The notes beneath the pieces are model-generated. The model saw nothing but the letters and a program-made list of their open reading frames with translations. It did no database searches and was not told the origin of the DNA. Of a stretch of DNA of 64,000 nucleotides, positions 7,728 through 16,990 are shown in pieces. Position 1 is the stretch's first letter. The number at the start of each line of letters is the position of its first letter. The DNA comes from Gemmatimonadota bacterium (GTDB taxonomy: Bacteria > 4572-55 > J002). The stretch covers positions 25,939 to 89,938 of the forward strand of contig RFFQ01000003.1 in the NCBI GenBank assembly GCA_003697105.1. The letters are read 5' to 3'. The position numbers and the translations under genes are program-made.

Positions 7728-9077
7728 TCACTGTTTACGGGCTTGTTTTTCCCGGATCATCCCTTTGGCAACCCGGAAGCGTTGCACCAACGGAATATTT
7801 GAAGGACAGACGTACGAGCACGATCCGCACTCCACGCAATCCATCAAGTGATAATTTATCATTTCTTCATACCGTTTGACCCGCGCCAGTTGGCCCAGCC
7901 GGCTGGGGTTAAGGAAAACCGGGCACGCCTCCACACAGCGAGAACAATGGATACACGCATATTCATGGCGCGGACGGATGAGTTCTTCGGTCAGACAGAC
8001 AACCCCAGAGGTACCTTTCATGACCGGCACATCGAGAAACACCTGCGGTGCACCCATCATGGGACCGCCAAACAAAATCTGACGGGTGTCATCGGTGATA
8101 CCACCACAATAAGCGAGCAGATCGCTGAGTTTGGTGCCAATTGGCACGGTCAAATTTGCCGGACGGTGGATACCCGGACCGGTTACGGTCACCACTCGCT
8201 CAATTAAGGGCTGGTTGAAGCGGACGAGATCACCAATCCCAGCCATCGTTCCCACATTATTGACCACAACTTCGGCATCAATCGGCAATTTCCCACTCGG
8301 AACCTCCCGGTTAAGTACCGCCGTAATCAGCATTTTCTCCGCACCTTGGGGATATTTCGTCTGTACCGGCACCACTTCACAGTTTAAATCGGACGGCACG
8401 GTTGCTTGCAGACGTGAAATGGCATCGGGTTTATTGGTCTCCACGCCAATATAGGTTTTTTCCGCACCCAAAATCTTCATACAGACCCGGATACCCAGAT
8501 AAATCGAATCGGTTTGTTCCAGCATCAGCCGGTGATCCGTCGTCAAGAACGGTTCGCACTCTGCCGCATTGACAATAAAAAATTTAGCGGTTTTTCCTTT
8601 AGGAGGGGTCAGTTTCACGTGCGTCGGAAATGCCGCCCCACCTAAGCCGACAAATCCACCGGACTGAATAAACTGAACCAACTCTGGCGGGGACAGATGC
8701 TCCCAATCCAGTTGTTTTTCATTATAAAGCGTTTGGGGTGAGAAGGGGTCCCGCTCAATCACAATCGATTCCACCATCTTGCCGGTGGGATGGTGGCGCA
8801 GTTCAATCCCTTTGATAGTACCCGTCACGGATGCGTGAAGTGGAACGGAAACAAAACCACTTGCCTCCGCAACCGGTTGCCCCCGAAAGACCTTATCCCC
8901 TGCCTTAACAATGGGTTTGGAGGGGGCGCCTAAATGCTGGCTCAGCGGCAAAACATATTCATCCACAAATGGCATCCGCTCAATGGGTAAATCTTTGGTA
9001 AAATCTTTGTATTCAGAGGGATGAATCCCGTGCTTAAACGTTTTCGCCGGATTCAAAAAATGAAGTAGTGCCGTCAT
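7728..9077 (-). CDS. rnfC: Rnf complex NADH-interacting subunit RnfC
   Basis: 449 residues from the ATG at 9077, 3 bases after the stop of the permease gene. RnfC carries FMN and two [4Fe-4S] clusters and faces NAD(H). Visible: HPSEYKDFTKDLPIER N-terminus, a biotinyl-like segment (PIVKAGDKVFRGQPV), GGFVGLGGAAFPTHVKL and NAAECEPFLTTDHRLM (NuoF-like nucleotide and flavin region, about 130-190), SLBB-like part, then CIHCSRCVEACP and CVECGSCSYVCP. Length is normal for the short form of RnfC without the long repeat tail of enterobacteria. Confidence 0.94.
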   Translation of the reverse strand: MTALLHFLNPAKTFKHGIHPSEYKDFTKDLPIERMPFVDEYVLPLSQHLGAPSKPIVKAGDKVFRGQPVAEASGFVSVPLHASVTGTIKGIELRHHPTGKMVESIVIERDPFSPQTLYNEKQLDWEHLSPPELVQFIQSGGFVGLGGAAFPTHVKLTPPKGKTAKFFIVNAAECEPFLTTDHRLMLEQTDSIYLGIRVCMKILGAEKTYIGVETNKPDAISRLQATVPSDLNCEVVPVQTKYPQGAEKMLITAVLNREVPSGKLPIDAEVVVNNVGTMAGIGDLVRFNQPLIERVVTVTGPGIHRPANLTVPIGTKLSDLLAYCGGITDDTRQILFGGPMMGAPQVFLDVPVMKGTSGVVCLTEELIRPRHEYACIHCSRCVEACPVFLNPSRLGQLARVKRYEEMINYHLMDCVECGSCSYVCPSNIPLVQRFRVAKGMIREKQARKQ

Positions 9078-9079
9078 AA

Positions 9080-10870
9080 TCAAAAAAACCAGAAATACGT
9101 GAAAAGAGTAACACCAATGCCGGTCATGACATTCATGGGAACACCAATTTTGAGAAAGTCACGGAAGCAATAACCCCCCGGACCATAAACCATTAAATTC
9201 GTCTGGTAGCCAATCGGTGTAGCAAAACTAGCCGATGCCGCGATGGTCATCGGGATAACCAACAATTTGGGATCAAAACTCAGGGTTTGTGCCGCTTCTA
9301 GGGCAATCGGGAACATGATCGCGGCGGCGGCGTTGTTGGTAATCATCTCTGTGTAAATACTGGTCAGAAAAAAAATCCCAGCAATAACTCCCACCGGACC
9401 AAAAAATGAGACGAGGTCAATCATGTGGGTTGAAATCCATGTTGCTAAACCGGAATTTTCCAATGCCCGCCCGACACCAAAGGCAGACGCTATCGCCAAC
9501 AACACCCCCCAATCCACCGATTTTTGAGCGGTCTCCACACTGATGATGCGCAACGCCACCATCAATACTGCCGTACACGCCGCGGCTAACACCATGGGCA
9601 TGATGCCGGTGGTTGCCACTAAAATCATCAATATCAGCAGTCCAAGCGCCAGATTTCCTTTCCATCTGGGCTTAGAGAAGACCTCCAAACTGGGTGAAAC
9701 CAATAAAAAATCCGGCGAGTGGTACCAGCGGGCATCAAACCCCTTTTTGGACAAAATAAAGAGTGTATCACCCGGGCGAAAAACAATATCCCCCACTTTT
9801 TTGTTAATCCGGTGTCCGCTACGATGAATCGCCAGAATCACGGCATCAAACCGGCTGCGAAAGTTGCTTTCCCGCACAGATTGCCCCACCAGCGAGGAGC
9901 GTTCCGAAATGACCGCCTCATACGTATTCAGTTGGTCGGAGTCAAAATCGGCAAGGTTGAACTCACTATCCCGCACCGCATACAAACCGTGCATTTTTTG
10001 CAGTTCGTAAATCGTCTCCGGCAATCCCGTAAAAAAGAGCCGGTCTTTCTCCAAAATAATCTCATCCGGTGCAACGGGCGCGATAATTTCGCCATCCCGA
10101 ATAATCTGAAATAAAAATAAGCCCTGCAAATGGCGGAGTTTGGCATCATCAACGGTCTGGTTGAGTCCCGGGTAATCTGCCGAGACACTCATTTCTACCA
10201 CAAATTCACGGGTGTGGTCACCCAAATCAACAATGGGGTCTTTCTTTGACGGCAATACAAAATAGCTCACCAATGATAACCCGAACAACAAGATCACGGT
10301 CAGCGGCAAGCTGATTTTGGTGAGTTCAAAGAATGAAAACCCATCCAGCCCATGATCCAGCAACATCCCATGCACCACTAGATTGGTGCTAGTGCCGATC
10401 AACGTACAAGTCCCCCCTAAAATTGCCGCGTACGAAAGCGGAATCAGGAACTTCGATGCCGGTTGGTCCATCCGTTTTGCCCAGTTTTTGACCACCGGAA
10501 TCAACGTTGCCACAATGGGGGTGTTGTTCAGGAACGCCGACAGGGTTGCCACCGGTATCATCAACCGCAGATACCGTAAAACCGTGGGGGTCTGGCGGTC
10601 TCCGAGTAAACCGTAAATGAGTTTATCAAATGAACTGGAGCTTTGCAACGCCGTGCTGACCACAAACAAAAACCCAACCGCCAACATGCCTTTGTTGGCG
10701 AATCCGGCAAATGCCTCATCCACACTAACGACACCCCCAATCGTCAATAAGAGCAGTGCCCCCAAGATCGTAATATCCGGTTTGAACAGCTCGGTTGCCA
10801 GCACAATAGTCATCAACAGCAGGATGAAGGCAGTGTACCAGAGTTCAAAATCCATGTTTTCAAGGAACAT
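9080..10870 (-). CDS. SLC13-family permease with two TrkA-C domains
   Basis: 596 residues: N-terminal membrane half (about 1-200; FLNNTPIVATLIPVV and GTSTNLVVHG), two soluble TrkA-C/RCK_C domains (about 215-290 and 305-385), then a C-terminal membrane half with TNNAAAAIMFPIALE and ATPIGYQTNLMVYGPGGY. This is the SLC13/DASS (ion transporter superfamily) fold with the duplicated helical-hairpin motifs; substrates include dicarboxylates and sulfate, usually with Na+. It sits tightly between the giant PFOR-like gene (5 bases) and rnfC (TGA then ATG 2 bases on), so it is in the Rnf operon. A link between Na+ pumping and solute uptake is an attractive inference. Confidence 0.85.
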   Translation of the reverse strand: MFLENMDFELWYTAFILLLMTIVLATELFKPDITILGALLLLTIGGVVSVDEAFAGFANKGMLAVGFLFVVSTALQSSSSFDKLIYGLLGDRQTPTVLRYLRLMIPVATLSAFLNNTPIVATLIPVVKNWAKRMDQPASKFLIPLSYAAILGGTCTLIGTSTNLVVHGMLLDHGLDGFSFFELTKISLPLTVILLFGLSLVSYFVLPSKKDPIVDLGDHTREFVVEMSVSADYPGLNQTVDDAKLRHLQGLFLFQIIRDGEIIAPVAPDEIILEKDRLFFTGLPETIYELQKMHGLYAVRDSEFNLADFDSDQLNTYEAVISERSSLVGQSVRESNFRSRFDAVILAIHRSGHRINKKVGDIVFRPGDTLFILSKKGFDARWYHSPDFLLVSPSLEVFSKPRWKGNLALGLLILMILVATTGIMPMVLAAACTAVLMVALRIISVETAQKSVDWGVLLAIASAFGVGRALENSGLATWISTHMIDLVSFFGPVGVIAGIFFLTSIYTEMITNNAAAAIMFPIALEAAQTLSFDPKLLVIPMTIAASASFATPIGYQTNLMVYGPGGYCFRDFLKIGVPMNVMTGIGVTLFTYFWFF

Positions 10871-10875
10871 CTAAT

Positions 10876-13800
10876 TTAAGTGTGATCACCATTACCCGCT
10901 AACGTTAGCAGGTACTCCCGGAAACTGGCACGGAAATTCGGGTCGTTGCCCACATACGCCATCAATTTTCGGCGTAGCCGATCCAGATAAATTTGCCCGT
11001 GTTGTTGGTCAAGAGTGGCGAGCTGGGCTTCATAATCCGCAATTAAAGCGGCTTTTTCCTGCTCAAACTGATCGATCATTTCGCGTTTCGCCTGTTCGAT
11101 GATCTGCTCATTTGCCGGGGAATAAATTCCGGCTAATTCCTGCAATAGTCGCCAAAAGCGGTGTCTATCTTCAATTTCTGCAATAAGTTGTGGCGAAAGC
11201 AACGCCCGTAATTTCTCACCATTCTGAGTGGTAAACATCACGTAAGCGGCATAATACGCCCGATCCGCCACCGGAAGTTGTAGATAATCTGCTAGGGGTA
11301 ATTGATTTTGATCCCATTGCTGTTTTGGCAAAAGATTGATTTGCGACCGGAACCGGGCTTCTGTTAGGGCAAAATCGGCGAATGTTAAGCCATTAAACAG
11401 ATCAGACTCCACTGCTGGATTGCCCGCCAGATTCAATACCGGTTGTCCCGGCGGGTACGTAAACACCGGAAACGTCCGGCTTTCCACCGCCAAGCGCCCT
11501 TGAGCAAACACCTGATCCGGAGCAATCCCATGGCTCGCCGGTTCGGGAGTGTAAATATTCAAAACCGCGGGACCGTCCCACAGCACCGCATCCCTCACCC
11601 CTTTGAGCAAATGACCGGGAGTCCCGACACTACTTTGCACCACATAGACTCCGCGGTGCATTAGCGCCAGCAAGCCAAATTCCCGCCGGTACCGCCGTGC
11701 CGCGAAACTCGCGCCGTTAGACTGCCCGCCAGTTGCCGTGAAGCCCTGTGTATCCAGCAGCACTATCTTGACCGGCAGGTGGCTTGCCATCAGGCGGGAA
11801 ACCGCTTCAAATCCGGCTTCACCGAGTGCGCCATCACCCCCGACTACCAGTAGCGGCGGGCACAATTCCCGCTCTGCCGGACTAAAATCTTTGATGCTAA
11901 ACTGCGCAAAAAAGGCATCGTGTTCTGCGGCACGATAAGCATCATCAAGTTCTAACTCCGCCTGCCGGATAACCTTAAACGTCTCCGCCATTTTGCGTTG
12001 AATGCCTGCTAGCAAGCCTTCCGCCACAGCGGCGGCATCACCGTACCCTTGATTCGCCCATGGAAACGGAAACGGATTGTAGGGATACGTGCCCCCCCAA
12101 AAGAGTACACTACCCGTAGCTAACGCCATTGCCAACCGCGCCCGGCCGTCACCGTTAAAACCGGTTTGATACCGTTGCTGAAGGTCGATCAACTGTTGCC
12201 GCAAGTTTGTTAATCGTTCCAGTTGGCGTTTATCCAATTGGGGGAGCGGCGCATCGGTCGCCAACGCCACTAGCGTTTGGGGGTCAATGTGTTTTTGTTC
12301 CAATGCGGCGAGTTTTTTCCCAAACAGGTCAAAGTCATTGATATGGAGGGAATGGGTCATCTTCCCCTGTAATTTCAACTCGATCTGGTTCACCAGATCG
12401 GATAATCTTGCGCGGAACTGTTCGATTCTGGGCTGCATAACGGCTTCAATGGCAGCCGCCACCAGATGAATGGCAATTTTAGACCCACTACCGGGGAAGG
12501 CACCATCCCCACCGATCAGCGAATGGTACACTTTCGGGTTTAACAAGCGGTAACCTTCGGTTTGGAGGTCGTCTTTATCGATCAGCGCTTCAATCTGATC
12601 CGTTGAGGGGGCGGGTAACTGCCGTAAAAAGTCACCCTGCCGTTGTGCCGATTCTAACCGTTCCGCAGTCTGGGCGACCATCTCAATTGCATTTTCGGGG
12701 CAAACCGCCGCACACAAGCCACACATTTTACAGGCTTGCGGGTCCACCGCTATCGTGAGAAGACCTTGCCGAAACGAGGTAAACGGGAAACCGGCAACCT
12801 CACCCCGCAATTGATTGAAATCATGCTGAATCGCTGCTTGTTGGTCCCCTTTCAAGTTCATCAGGGACATCAGCTTGTCGAACGCTTGCTGTAACAGGAC
12901 ATCGACCGTTGCCAACTCGCTGGAATTCGCTTTATCAAGGATTTTCTGAGCTTGCTTTGCCAGATGATCTGCCATGCGTTGAAGTTGAATCATCGACTCG
13001 CCACGTGCCTGACATGCTTTGATCCCCGTTTGAATGATGGAACCAATATGTTGCGCCGTTACGGGTAGCGCCATATCGGGGCAGGTGGTCCAGCAGAGGT
13101 TACAGCCGGTACACCGGCAATGATCAATCTGCGGGAGTTGGGTGCAATACGCACTCATATCACGAAACGCCGCACTGCGTGCCGGAATGACGCCTGCCGC
13201 TACAAACGGGTCGGGCAGCGCCTGATCCGGTTGCGCCGTTTCATAAAAATAACCCACCGAATCCCAAAAACGGGCTAAATCTGGCAGTTTGCCATCGGGT
13301 TGGCTGACCTGCTTCACCGTCCAAGGGGGTGCCGGTTCAAATATGCCCACCCCTTCATGATCGGGCATCGCTTGCCAGTCCAAAGGCTGTACCATTTCTG
13401 CACCGTGGATCATCATCTTGAAATTGAGGTCAATCACCTTTTTGGATTTCCCAAACTGTGCTTCTAATTGGCGGCGATAATGCCCGCGTAGCGGCTCTAA
13501 ATCATCAGCGGAGAAATCCTCACAGACCTTAAAAAACGCCCCGATCAAGGCTTGATTTGCTAACCGGTCATCATACCGCCCATCTGCCGCCATCGATTGT
13601 AAAATGTGCTGGGCATTGATCAGGTAAATACGGGCGTTTAACGCCTTGACCTGCCGCTTGACTTTATCCGGCAGGCGTAACCAAAGTTGGTCGGGAGTCT
13701 GTTCAGATTGTACCAGTAGGATACCGTTTTCCTTGAGATGGGCAAAATTAGCGGCATTATGAAAAAGCGTGGTGTGGGAAAAGAGAATCGCATCCACTTT

Positions 13801-15432
13801 ATCGGACACATGTTTGGGGGTAGTATCCTCATCGGAATGTAAAATCGTGTAAATTGTGGGTTGCATGGACTGGTTGGGACCGTATTCTGGGTAGGTTCGG
13901 ATGTGCCAATTTTTGGCATCCGCCAAGGTTCGTGCCAAGACGGTGCCGGCAAGCGTTCCTCCGGCACCGGCAATGGAATAAAGTTGGAATGCCCGGAAGG
14001 TTTTGGGTTCTTTTTTCAGATGGAGGTCACCGGTCAGGCTGAATCGATCCAAGCCCGGATAATCCCGGTGCATCACCTGCTGTAACGTTTCCAGCATCGG
14101 GAATCGCACACCATCTTGCCGGAAGGTAAGCCCGAGGTAAAATTTGCGTTTTTGCGCCCCTTTGGGAGTCATGTTGCGGAAGGTGGCGACAAGATCACCA
14201 AACTGCGGATTTCGTCCGCCAATACCATATATACCGGTGTAAAACTGGGGTCGATCTTTGAGGTGGCGGTACACCGCATGGTCTGGGTACACCGGATGTT
14301 GCGGTCGGAGACCATTTTCAAGTGCTTTGTCCACCGCGGCGCGAACTTCCCGGAGCAGGGGCAGGTCTTCTGCCAACGGCTGGTCAACCCGTTCCAATAC
14401 GGTGACGGCGGTTTTCCCTTTCAAGAAGTGGGTCAGCAAGTCCCCCGGAAACGGGCGAAACACACTCAGATTGATCACCCCCGCTTTGATATGTTCGTGC
14501 TGGCGCAGGTAATCCGCCGCCGCTTCGGCATCTTCGACCACAGAGCCTTGAGCAATGATCACGTAATCCGCATCCTCAATTTTGTAGCCAGAGGCGCGTT
14601 GGTAGTAGCGGGCAGTTAGTTCGGCAAACTCTGCCATCGCCTGATCCATAAATTGGGCAACATGATCGAAGAAAAACGGTCGTTGGGCGGCAATTGCACG
14701 GAAAAAACTATCTTGATCGTGTACCGTGCCGATTCCCAACGGGCGATCCAGATCGAACCATTCCGGGATACGGCGGCGTTTATCGCCAAAGATCATCTTT
14801 TGGGCTGGGGTGGGTGTTGGAATCAGGTCATGAGCCGTTCCGAGAAATTCGCGCACCAAATCTGCCGGGGGGAGCTGGATCGTTTGGACGGAATGGCTGG
14901 TATAGTAGCTATCCTGAGCCACAATACCGGGGTTAAGCGCCAGTTCCGCCACGCGATGAGCAATCAAGGCAAAATCAACGGCTTCTTGTACATTTTTCGC
15001 AAACATCTGGAAGGCGCCGGTATCTGCCACCGCATGATAATCATCGTGCCCGCCATGTAAGGTATTGGCGTGCTTGGCAATCGCCCGGCAAGTCAGGTTG
15101 ATCACATAACTGAGCCGCTTCCCTACCGCCGCAAAAAGCGACTCGTGCATTTCGGCGAGCGTACTACCGCTGGTAAAGGTGGTGGATCGTAACCCGACCA
15201 GCGAAAAACCCGCCAGCGTACCGGCAACGGAACGCCCACTACCCGCCTCCCGAAAAATAAGTGCCCCTTCCTGTAAGGGAGCGGCTAATTGGGCGGTGTT
15301 CGGCACCGGGAACATCCCGGCGGCATCGCTCGCTAATTTTTCGACCCGAAGGACGGCAGTATGTCCATCCAGCGCGATTTTTTGCCCGTTAAAACGGGGT
15401 TCTTTTTTGGTTTTGGATTTATTAAATAGCAT
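10876..15432 (-). CDS. Giant pyruvate:ferredoxin oxidoreductase-like protein, catalytic site partly lost
   Basis: 1518 residues from the ATG at 15432 (TTG 15 bases earlier is possible); ordinary PFOR is about 1170-1200. Domain order resembles PFOR: alpha domain I (about 15-255; STTFTSGSTL, LTCRAIAKHA), domain II (about 300-420), gamma domain (about 460-680), ferredoxin clusters CRCTGCNLCWTTCP (near 775) and CKMCGLCAAVCP (near 905), TPP-binding domain (about 1110-1320; VGGDGALGE and LLDTQGFTATGGQS, like PFOR VMDTE-NTGGQS), and a coiled-coil tail. Lost: the YPITP motif (here MFPVPN), the E64 region, and the CxxC of the proximal cluster (here GGDGAFPGSGSK). About 110 residues separate the two Fd motifs. 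It is probably an electron-transfer scaffold or altered enzyme feeding Rnf. An off-consensus promoter (TTGAAC at 15471, TATATT at 15446, spacing 19) may drive it. Confidence 0.75.
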   Translation of the reverse strand: MLFNKSKTKKEPRFNGQKIALDGHTAVLRVEKLASDAAGMFPVPNTAQLAAPLQEGALIFREAGSGRSVAGTLAGFSLVGLRSTTFTSGSTLAEMHESLFAAVGKRLSYVINLTCRAIAKHANTLHGGHDDYHAVADTGAFQMFAKNVQEAVDFALIAHRVAELALNPGIVAQDSYYTSHSVQTIQLPPADLVREFLGTAHDLIPTPTPAQKMIFGDKRRRIPEWFDLDRPLGIGTVHDQDSFFRAIAAQRPFFFDHVAQFMDQAMAEFAELTARYYQRASGYKIEDADYVIIAQGSVVEDAEAAADYLRQHEHIKAGVINLSVFRPFPGDLLTHFLKGKTAVTVLERVDQPLAEDLPLLREVRAAVDKALENGLRPQHPVYPDHAVYRHLKDRPQFYTGIYGIGGRNPQFGDLVATFRNMTPKGAQKRKFYLGLTFRQDGVRFPMLETLQQVMHRDYPGLDRFSLTGDLHLKKEPKTFRAFQLYSIAGAGGTLAGTVLARTLADAKNWHIRTYPEYGPNQSMQPTIYTILHSDEDTTPKHVSDKVDAILFSHTTLFHNAANFAHLKENGILLVQSEQTPDQLWLRLPDKVKRQVKALNARIYLINAQHILQSMAADGRYDDRLANQALIGAFFKVCEDFSADDLEPLRGHYRRQLEAQFGKSKKVIDLNFKMMIHGAEMVQPLDWQAMPDHEGVGIFEPAPPWTVKQVSQPDGKLPDLARFWDSVGYFYETAQPDQALPDPFVAAGVIPARSAAFRDMSAYCTQLPQIDHCRCTGCNLCWTTCPDMALPVTAQHIGSIIQTGIKACQARGESMIQLQRMADHLAKQAQKILDKANSSELATVDVLLQQAFDKLMSLMNLKGDQQAAIQHDFNQLRGEVAGFPFTSFRQGLLTIAVDPQACKMCGLCAAVCPENAIEMVAQTAERLESAQRQGDFLRQLPAPSTDQIEALIDKDDLQTEGYRLLNPKVYHSLIGGDGAFPGSGSKIAIHLVAAAIEAVMQPRIEQFRARLSDLVNQIELKLQGKMTHSLHINDFDLFGKKLAALEQKHIDPQTLVALATDAPLPQLDKRQLERLTNLRQQLIDLQQRYQTGFNGDGRARLAMALATGSVLFWGGTYPYNPFPFPWANQGYGDAAAVAEGLLAGIQRKMAETFKVIRQAELELDDAYRAAEHDAFFAQFSIKDFSPAERELCPPLLVVGGDGALGEAGFEAVSRLMASHLPVKIVLLDTQGFTATGGQSNGASFAARRYRREFGLLALMHRGVYVVQSSVGTPGHLLKGVRDAVLWDGPAVLNIYTPEPASHGIAPDQVFAQGRLAVESRTFPVFTYPPGQPVLNLAGNPAVESDLFNGLTFADFALTEARFRSQINLLPKQQWDQNQLPLADYLQLPVADRAYYAAYVMFTTQNGEKLRALLSPQLIAEIEDRHRFWRLLQELAGIYSPANEQIIEQAKREMIDQFEQEKAALIADYEAQLATLDQQHGQIYLDRLRRKLMAYVGNDPNFRASFREYLLTLAGNGDHT

Positions 15433-15653
15433 CGATCCGGTATCCAATATATCTCTAAATATACGAATGAGTTCAAGAATTGGGGCGGTTAAGCCACCTC
15501 ATGGTATGATCATCAAAAAACCTTATGTTTTTAGACTGCTATGGCAACACACCTTCTTATAAGAGTACTCTCGGATGTGTAACTATTTGAGGTTATGGGT
15601 CTTAAAATTCAGGTTTCAGCAGTTGCAATACACAAAAATTTAAATCACCACAT

Positions 15654-15676
15654 CTCTCGGATGTTTCTTCCGAGAG
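15654..15676. repeat. Hairpin repeat, copy 1
   Basis: 23 bases: CTCTCGGA, loop TGTTTCT, TCCGAGAG; followed by TTCTCC. The same 23 bases appear in inverse orientation at 15978-16000, also followed by TTCTCC. A part-copy (ACTCTCGGATGTGT) lies near 15570. Confidence 0.8.
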
Positions 15677-15796
15677 TTCTCCGCACAGGAGAGCCGGCTG
15701 GCCTTCCCCCCGATGTCAGGGGGATTAAGGGGGGGTCAAACATCCTCCCCTCTTGCGGTTCCAACGCGCCTCCGCGCAGGAGAGCCAACACGGTCA

Positions 15797-15829
15797 TGGT
15801 AGAGACGTTGCAGTGCAACGTCTCTACCA
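15797..15829. repeat. 33-base perfect palindrome (MITE/REP-like)
   Basis: TGGTAGAGACGTTGCA (797-812), central G, TGCAACGTCTCTACCA (814-829): 16 paired bases with a one-base centre. The GTAGAGACGTTGCA half recurs between genes in many unrelated bacterial genomes as far as I recall, so this is probably a small non-autonomous repeat and not a local regulatory site. Confidence 0.75.
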
Positions 15830-15977
15830 GTTCCACACCGTCGAACAGGTGAATGCCCTCTAACGATCACGATCAGGTCGAACGCTCCTGCTTTGACCCT
15901 CATTTTTTAAAACCGACACGGTCAAAGACGAATTGTCGCTGTCGCGAGAAACAGAATGAAGCACTACTCTGGCAATA

Positions 15978-16000
15978 CTCTCGGAAGAAACATCCGAGAG
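15978..16000. repeat. Hairpin repeat, copy 2 (inverted loop)
   Basis: CTCTCGGA, loop AGAAACA, TCCGAGAG, then TTCTCC. It is the exact reverse complement of the 23 bases at 15654-15676, so the two copies bracket a 300-base segment as inverted repeats. It ends 6 bases from the attC-like site. Confidence 0.8.
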
Positions 16001-16006
16001 TTCTCC

Positions 16007-16079
16007 TTATAACGACAAAGCTCACCTGCCGCTTTGGTGCGCAGCGGAAAAGCGGTCAGGTGCAGCGCCTTGTTAGCCA
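16007..16079 (-). other. Integron attC-like recombination site
   Basis: On the minus strand the methyltransferase stop codon lies inside GGCTAAC (R'' box, 16079-16073), as in classic gene cassettes. Then come GCT-G-CACCTG-A-CCGCTTT and, after a loop, AAAGCGG-CAGGTG-AGC: the arms pair fully except for two single extra bases (G and A) on one arm, the hallmark of attC hairpins. Between the R box and these arms lie unpaired spacers (AAGGC and TTTGTC side). The site ends at G16013 followed by TTATAA. The expected partner of the R'' box, GTTAGCC, is found at the other end of the gene pair (17833-17839), where a cassette should start. Confidence 0.7.
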
Positions 16080-16990
16080 TTATATGTTGATCCCTTTCCA
16101 AACAGCGTTAATTGTGTCGCTATCGGCGATTTCTTCTCCTCGTATGTAGGCACAAAATTCGTGACAAGCGCCTCAAGCATCGGATTTCTGTTTTTTTCCC
16201 TTGCTCCAACATGGTAAAAGTGATCTTTGGTGAGAACATTGTACCCACTCCAAAACATTGCAATAAACTGGTTTGCTCTAAACTCATTTCCATGCCACGT
16301 GGAGAGAATAAACCGAGCTTCTGTCTCCCCAAGAAGCTTTGCTAGTTGCCGTTCATGTTCCTCGTCCCACCCGTTAAAATAATCCGTATGACGAGCGATA
16401 TATGGAGGGTCGCAATACAGCAGATCGCTAGGCAATGCTTCAGCAATTGTCTCGGAGTAATCCTGGCAACGGAACTCGTAATCACCTAAGACACAAGCGT
16501 CTGCAACCATTTGAACTTGATTGACTATCTTTGTGATATAGGCCTGCGCGAAACGATTTGGCTTTCGACAGAATGGAACATTGAATTCGCCCTTGCGATT
16601 GAAACGAATCATTCCGTTAAAACATGCCCTGTTCAAAAAAAGGAAATCGAGAGGATTACCGTAACGGTTGAATCTTTGTCGAACTGAGTAATAATGCTCT
16701 CCTTCAGAGCGTAGTAATTCTGCGCCTTCTCTCTCGAGAAATTCCCTCGTGATTGCAGCAGTTATCTCACCCTTGGCGACTGCTTGGTAAAAATTGATGA
16801 CGTGTGGGTTTGAGTCTGCTAGCAATGCCTTTCGGGGTCTCACATTGAAGGCCACGACGCCTGACCCCATAAACGGCTCAATCCAGCGACCGTCAAAATC
16901 GGAAGGGATAATAGCTTTTATCCAAGGAACTAATTTCGTCTTGATCCCTTGACACTTTATTGGTGGCACCAGTATTCGCTGACTGCTCAT
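16073..16990 (-). CDS. D12-class adenine-N6 DNA methyltransferase (EcoRV-type modification enzyme)
   Basis: 305 residues, Dam/D12 class. AdoMet motif I is [14 protein letters not shown] (about 36-49), the catalytic motif IV is [17 protein letters not shown] (about 188-204), and [23 protein letters not shown] is the usual D12 core. It methylates adenine N6 in DNA. The partner endonuclease starts 4 bases away (overlap ATGAGC/stop), and its clear likeness to EcoRV implies the target GATATC; M.EcoRV is also a D12 enzyme. The last codon and stop lie in the attC-like site. Confidence 0.9.
   Translation of the reverse strand: MSSQRILVPPIKCQGIKTKLVPWIKAIIPSDFDGRWIEPFMGSGVVAFNVRPRKALLADSNPHVINFYQAVAKGEITAAITREFLEREGAELLRSEGEHYYSVRQRFNRYGNPLDFLFLNRACFNGMIRFNRKGEFNVPFCRKPNRFAQAYITKIVNQVQMVADACVLGDYEFRCQDYSETIAEALPSDLLYCDPPYIARHTDYFNGWDEEHERQLAKLLGETEARFILSTWHGNEFRANQFIAMFWSGYNVLTKDHFYHVGAREKNRNPMLEALVTNFVPTYEEKKSPIATQLTLFGKGSTYNG

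Larger units (their letters stand above)
15433..16006. other. Gene-free repeat nest
   Basis: About 570 bases with no convincing coding frame. It holds three copies or part-copies of a CTCTCGGA/TCCGAGAG hairpin (15654, 15978, partial near 15570), a 33-base perfect palindrome (15797-15829), two direct copies of GC(A/G)CAGGAGAGCC (15683 and 15773), and a G-run/C-run segment (15706-15745) with GATGT...ACATC ends. The pattern is of accumulated small mobile or REP-like elements at an insertion hot spot between the rnf and kor operons. Confidence 0.6.

Noticed and set aside
15595-15852. Overlapping frames of 60-98 codons on both strands in the repeat nest
   Set aside because: They are translations of palindromes and hairpin repeats, so both strands stay open by symmetry; no start signals.
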